A stretch of 34,584 nucleotides of DNA from Kineosporia sp. R_H_3 (GTDB taxonomy: Bacteria > Actinomycetota > Actinomycetes > Actinomycetales > Kineosporiaceae), in NCBI RefSeq assembly GCF_002198675.1, contig NZ_MWLL01000200.1, forward strand, positions 1 to 34,584, in the 5' to 3' direction. A program made the translations under genes and the position numbers. Within the stretch, counting starts at the first letter, position 1. The number at the start of each line of letters is the position of its first letter. The notes beneath the pieces are model-generated. The model saw only the letters and a list, made by a program, of their open reading frames with translations. It was not told the DNA's origin and did not search any database. Positions 31,630 through 34,584 of the stretch are shown here, piece after piece.

Positions 31630-32371
31630 CCGCGCCACCTTCCTCGGCGACCAGTTGGCCGCCGTCGTCCAGGCCATCGCCCAGGTCGCAGACAGCCTCG
31701 GGCAGCCGCCCGTGGTGGTCGGAGGCCTTGCCGTTCTGGCCCGCCTGAGCACGCCACACCGCGCCACAGTCGACCTCGACGTCGTCGACAGGATGCTCGG
31801 ACCGATCCCACACCTCGAAGTGCTTCGCGCAGTCGAGGGCGCGACCGCCGAGGAGCCGGCGGCAGTCCTGCTCCCGACCCCGCTCGGCATGGTCAAGGTC
31901 GACGTTCTCCAGGTGCGCCAGGTCGAGCTCGACCACCCCAGCGACGATCCCGGCGACCGGCTCCACGCCAGCGCCCACGCCTGGGCCTACGACACAGCGA
32001 CACCGATGACCCTCGAGGTGATCGGGACCGCAACGGCCGATGTGGCCGTCACGACTCCCGTCGCCGAACCCGGTCCCTTGATCGCCATGAAGCTCCAAGC
32101 CGTGATGAACCGGGCCGCAGACAAGCAGGGCACCGACCTTCTCGACATCGTTCGCATCACCCTGGATCCGAAGACCCGAACAGTGGCGCTGTCCCAAATT
32201 GCGGCTGTCGACGAAGCAATCGCCCGCGACATGGCAGTCCACGTGGACTTCTGGCTACGGCGCCATCAGGCGCGGTCGCTGCAATGGATCACCAAGGCAG
32301 GCGCCGAGGTCACCACCGACGACCTCGACCTTGTGGCCGAACTCCTCGAGCACACGCTCACCCGACACTGA
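31619..32371 (+). CDS. AbiEii-like nucleotidyltransferase toxin
   Basis: A 250-residue protein with the nucleotidyltransferase signature VVVGGLAVLARLSTPHRATV then DLDVVD (Gly35-Gly36, Asp52, Asp54). A further basic/acidic segment PLIAMKLQAVMNRAADKQGT followed by DLLDIVRI is typical of AbiEii-type (DUF1814-like) proteins. The known family transfers nucleotides to tRNA acceptor ends and blocks translation during phage attack. The GTG start overlaps the upstream gene by 11 bp, so the two are coupled. Lower GC than neighbours suggests transfer. Toxicity is inferred. Confidence 0.75.
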   Translation: MSGDRATFLGDQLAAVVQAIAQVADSLGQPPVVVGGLAVLARLSTPHRATVDLDVVDRMLGPIPHLEVLRAVEGATAEEPAAVLLPTPLGMVKVDVLQVRQVELDHPSDDPGDRLHASAHAWAYDTATPMTLEVIGTATADVAVTTPVAEPGPLIAMKLQAVMNRAADKQGTDLLDIVRITLDPKTRTVALSQIAAVDEAIARDMAVHVDFWLRRHQARSLQWITKAGAEVTTDDLDLVAELLEHTLTRH

Positions 32372-32568
32372 CCCGGGCCCGAGACTGCACCTGGCAGTCC
32401 ACACACAGCTGGTGCGTGCCCACTTGATCCCTGGTGATGCCGCTCGGTGAAACTCGCCAGGGTTGCTCATCGAAATTCACCACCCAGAGTCGGCACGCGT
32501 CCCACAGCTGCTCGTTGACGTGCTCCTCGGCGGCTAGACCCTCCCCGGCGCGTCTGGTGCCGTGTCGT

Positions 32569-32808
32569 TCACGACTGCCGCCGTCGGCGAAGCAGGGCCG
32601 CCGCGGCGGCGGTCCCCGCCAGGAAGAGGACGGCCAGACCCGCCCACTCGAGCGCGGGCGTCGCTGAGGCGCCGAGGGCCAGCAGGAGCACGCCGGACAG
32701 CACGAGGTACCCGAGGCGGTCTCTGCCGGGCGAGGGCCTGTGCGCGTACAGGCCGATCGCGACCACGGACATCGCCAAGGGGATGAGCGTCCAGGCCGGG
32801 GGCTCCAC
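32569..32808 (-). CDS. small integral membrane protein, unknown
   Basis: A 79-residue protein with two to three hydrophobic helices (TLIPLAMSVVAIGLYA; LGYLVLSGVLLLALGASA; WAGLAVLFLAGTAAAAALL) and an Arg-rich C-terminus. GTG start with GGAGGAG about 5 nt upstream. It lies 62 bp downstream of microprotein copy 2 on the same strand. No family recognised. Confidence 0.65.
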   Translation of the reverse strand: MEPPAWTLIPLAMSVVAIGLYAHRPSPGRDRLGYLVLSGVLLLALGASATPALEWAGLAVLFLAGTAAAAALLRRRRQS

Positions 32809-32870
32809 GCTCTCCTCCGGTTGTGTCGTGCCTCTGGTGAGAGGTACTGGTGTGTGCGGGTAATCGGGTG

Positions 32871-33014
32871 CTATTCGAGTCCCCTGTTGTCATGCTCGGT
32901 GGGGCGCCGGATGCCGCGGAACCGGTCGAGCAGGGACAGGTCGTACTTCCCGAACGGGATGCACGCCAGCGACACGGCGAGCACGATCGCGCCACAGACC
33001 AACGTAACGATCAT
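32871..33014 (-). CDS. 47-residue single-helix membrane microprotein (copy 2)
   Basis: Helix VTLVCGAIVLAVSLA, then CIPFGKYDLSLLDRFRG and IRRPTE, ending DNRGLE. It matches copy 1 at 28426-28569 in 36 of 47 positions with no gaps, and most changes are conservative. ATG start; GGCGGTCC upstream gives only a weak ribosome binding site. Function unknown. Confidence 0.75.
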   Translation of the reverse strand: MIVTLVCGAIVLAVSLACIPFGKYDLSLLDRFRGIRRPTEHDNRGLE

Positions 33015-33198
33015 CGAGGACCGCCTCTCGCCGTGGGTGGCCACCTACCGCGGCGGCCGGTGCACAGATCAGACGTCCATCATGGCCGACGACGTTCCCA
33101 CCGTCCCGGACTCACGGACGGCCGCCCGTCCCTCACCGCCGCGAAGGACCGCTCGTCCAGTGACGCGCCCCGGTCCGAACCTCGGTCACTGCCGGCGA

Positions 33199-33525
33199 TC
33201 ACTCCCGCAGTGACCCCAGCGGACGGCCACGCAGCCGCATGACCGCCACGAGGACGAGGGTCCAGAGGAACCACACCACTGCCACGCCGCCGCCGACAGC
33301 GATGCCCCACTGGACACCGTCCCTGTCCGCGCCGACGAGTCGGCCGACGCCAGCGCCGAGGACCCCACCGACCACCATCAGCCCGGTGATGGCCAGCATG
33401 TGCAGCCACGGGACCCGACCGGTCGCCTCGCCGCGCTTGTACGCGCGCACAGGCCCGGTCACGAACACCCACCGCACAGCCCTCAGCATGACCATCATTG
33501 TGAACAGGCGGCCGGTCAGGCGCAC
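33199..33525 (-). CDS. two-helix membrane protein, possibly 5'-truncated by frameshift
   Basis: About 108 residues from the GTG at 33525: a basic amphipathic start (RLTGRLFTMMVMLRAVRWVF), then helix WLHMLAITGLMVVGGVLGAG and helix WGIAVGGGVAVVWFLWTLVL with a basic end. A better-placed GTG at 33587, overlapping the upstream stop and preceded by GGAGG, opens a 23-codon frame (VTVDELMGRYEGAASG) that stops at 33516, just where this frame becomes hydrophobic. The two pieces look like one gene split by a frameshift. No function assigned. Confidence 0.55.
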   Translation of the reverse strand: MRLTGRLFTMMVMLRAVRWVFVTGPVRAYKRGEATGRVPWLHMLAITGLMVVGGVLGAGVGRLVGADRDGVQWGIAVGGGVAVVWFLWTLVLVAVMRLRGRPLGSLRE

Positions 33526-33583
33526 CAGGTCAGGACGACACCGGACGCAGCACCTTCGTACCGCCCCATCAGCTCGTCGACCG

Positions 33584-34066
33584 TCACACCTCACTCCCTC
33601 CGGTTGATCGTGGAGGACCAGGTCCTCTGTGATGCCGAAGCGAGACCAGCCCTCCGACCGCGAACAGCGCTGCGAAGACGCCCAGCAGGTACGGCGCGAC
33701 CCGATCGGGACCGTTGCCGCCGGCGGCGACGACCCATTCGGGCTGGGCCGGGTCGTAGACCACGTCGATGCTGTCACCAACCTGTGGACGCCGGTCGAAC
33801 CCGAGGTCCTGCACACGTGGCGCCACCGCGACCTGACCGCTCGGCAGCGAGAACCGCAAGGCGAGCCAATGTGTGCGTTCCAGCGGGTCGGCGGCATCCA
33901 CCACCCTGGCCCTGACGTGCACACGCCATGGTCCATGAGCGCCCGGTTGTCCTCGTACTGACCGAACGCCGTGAGGCCGAAGGCCGGCAACGACGACGTA
34001 CACGACCGTCGCGGCGCGACGATCAAGACGCCGCCAGCGGTCCCGGACCCGACCGATACCCCGCAC
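33584..34066 (-). CDS. DUF3592-like membrane protein
   Basis: A 160-residue protein with a first helix near residues 19-29 (ATVVYVVVAGL), an extracellular-type beta region (RARVVDAADPLERTHWLAL; VGDSIDVVYDPAQPEWVVA) and a second helix (APYLLGVFAALFAVGGLVSL). The DSIDVVYDP segment is typical of DUF3592. Residues about 30-50 are Arg/Gly/Pro-rich and out of character; the neighbouring frame gives a better family-like sequence there. GTG start, no Shine-Dalgarno visible. Function unknown. Confidence 0.6.
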   Translation of the reverse strand: MRGIGRVRDRWRRLDRRAATVVYVVVAGLRPHGVRSVRGQPGAHGPWRVHVRARVVDAADPLERTHWLALRFSLPSGQVAVAPRVQDLGFDRRPQVGDSIDVVYDPAQPEWVVAAGGNGPDRVAPYLLGVFAALFAVGGLVSLRHHRGPGPPRSTGGSEV

Positions 34067-34344
34067 TCAGTTGACGCTACCCGCACGACGACCCGCGTCC
34101 GGGCTCCGAACCTCGTCCAGTCGACTGCGCACGTCCACGAACGCCAACGGACGCCACCACGCACCGATCGAAAAGCGTGCACCTGCCCACCGGACCGCAC
34201 CAATCGGACGCGCACGGACCCCGGCGGACGACTTTGGACGACGACCGATAGCCGTCCGGTCGCGACAGGTGCGACCGAAACTGAGACCAGAACACGAGAA
34301 CGCGGCCATACCCACAGGGGGTATGACCGCGTTTCCGCAGATCA
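34067..34344. other. intergenic with arm-like repeat and hairpin
   Basis: No gene supported. TGAGACCAGAAC at 34282-34293 repeats 30486-30497. A hairpin at 34299-34333 (AACGCGG-C-CATACCC and its partner) may stop transcription on either strand. Confidence 0.5.
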
Positions 34345-34524
34345 GAGCGGTGGCGGTGGGACCCGTCGGGCTCCTTCGTCGCCCCTCCTCCCAAATCCCC
34401 CAGTGCCTCATTCGAGATGTTGAAGGGCCCCCGGCGAAGTGCATGCCGGGGGCCCTTCAACATCTCGAGCGGTGGCGGTGGGATTTGAACCCACGGAGGG
34501 CTTGCACCCTCACACGCTTTCGAG
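34345..34524. repeat. right copy of tRNA-Ser-end direct repeat (attR-like)
   Basis: The partner of 30201-30388. Positions 34467-34524 (58 bp) are identical to 30331-30388 and form the 3' half of the intact tRNA-Ser. The 17-mer GAGCGGTGGCGGTGGGA again occurs at both ends (34345 and 34467). The segment between the two cores, about 4.1 kb, behaves like an inserted element. Confidence 0.8.
34412..34468 (-). terminator. tRNA-Ser terminator hairpin
   Basis: Perfect 24-bp arms (34412-34435 and 34445-34468) around the loop GAAGTGCAT lie 1 bp beyond the tRNA 3' end. No T-run follows. Its length is unusual for a tRNA terminator. Confidence 0.7.
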
Positions 34525-34556
34525 GCGTGCTCCTTAGGCCGCTCGGACACGCCACC
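34470..34556 (-). tRNA. tRNA-Ser (anticodon CGA)
   Basis: Reading the minus strand: acceptor GGTGGCG/CGCCACC, D-arm TCC...GGA, anticodon arm CACGC-CTCGAAA-GCGTG with anticodon CGA (reads UCG), a long variable arm (GAGGGTGCAAGCCCTC) typical of class II tRNAs, and T-arm GTGGG-TTCAAAT-CCCAC. The discriminator is G as expected for serine. CCA is not encoded. It is the insertion target of the neighbouring element. Confidence 0.96.
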
Positions 34557-34584
34557 GCCGACGAGGGTACAGGTCCACCCCCCG

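Overview
The window is very GC-rich DNA with GTG starts, GAGG-type ribosome binding sites and strong codon bias, typical of an actinomycete (Actinomycetota). A complete mycofactocin biosynthesis locus supports this. I cannot assign a genus from sequence alone.

Layout. 1-5.4 kb: the end of a LytR-C-domain cell-envelope protein, then a same-strand group of a chemoreceptor, a Gfo/Idh/MocA oxidoreductase and a GGDEF-like protein, then a small hydrophilic protein with its own terminator. 5.5-9.9 kb: TspO-like membrane protein, GNAT acetyltransferase, a divergent GH36 alpha-galactosidase with an inverted-repeat operator candidate, and a tiny two-gene unit resembling a toxin-antitoxin pair. 9.9-18.3 kb: the mycofactocin region, with an MFS transporter diverging from mftA-mftB-mftC-mftD, then mftR on the opposite strand, a mycofactocin-type SDR dehydrogenase with mftE, and mftF on the opposite strand. 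I see no mftG.

18.3-23.6 kb: a functional companion of the mycofactocin locus. A zinc-dependent alcohol dehydrogenase of the NDMA-dependent type (a class that needs mycofactocin as redox partner) is followed by a MoxR-type AAA+ ATPase and a von Willebrand A protein. The set diverges from a GAF/Fis-HTH activator. The ADH-ATPase junction carries a 16-bp-arm hairpin. I infer a dedicated maturation or regeneration chaperone pair for the dehydrogenase. This is the most attractive candidate for an undescribed module.

23.6-28.0 kb: ordinary accessory enzymes, including an alpha/beta hydrolase under two tandem operator palindromes and a GNAT-inositol-monophosphatase fusion.

28.4-34.56 kb: an integration hot spot next to tRNA-Ser(CGA). 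The tRNA 3' half and its flank are duplicated about 4.1 kb away, flanking a segment with arm-like repeats at both ends but no integrase. The segment carries an AbiEi/AbiEii-like type IV toxin-antitoxin (abortive infection) pair behind a large operator palindrome, plus small membrane proteins. A near-twin 47-codon microprotein gene lies on either side of the left repeat, and a degenerate third repeat suggests repeated insertions.
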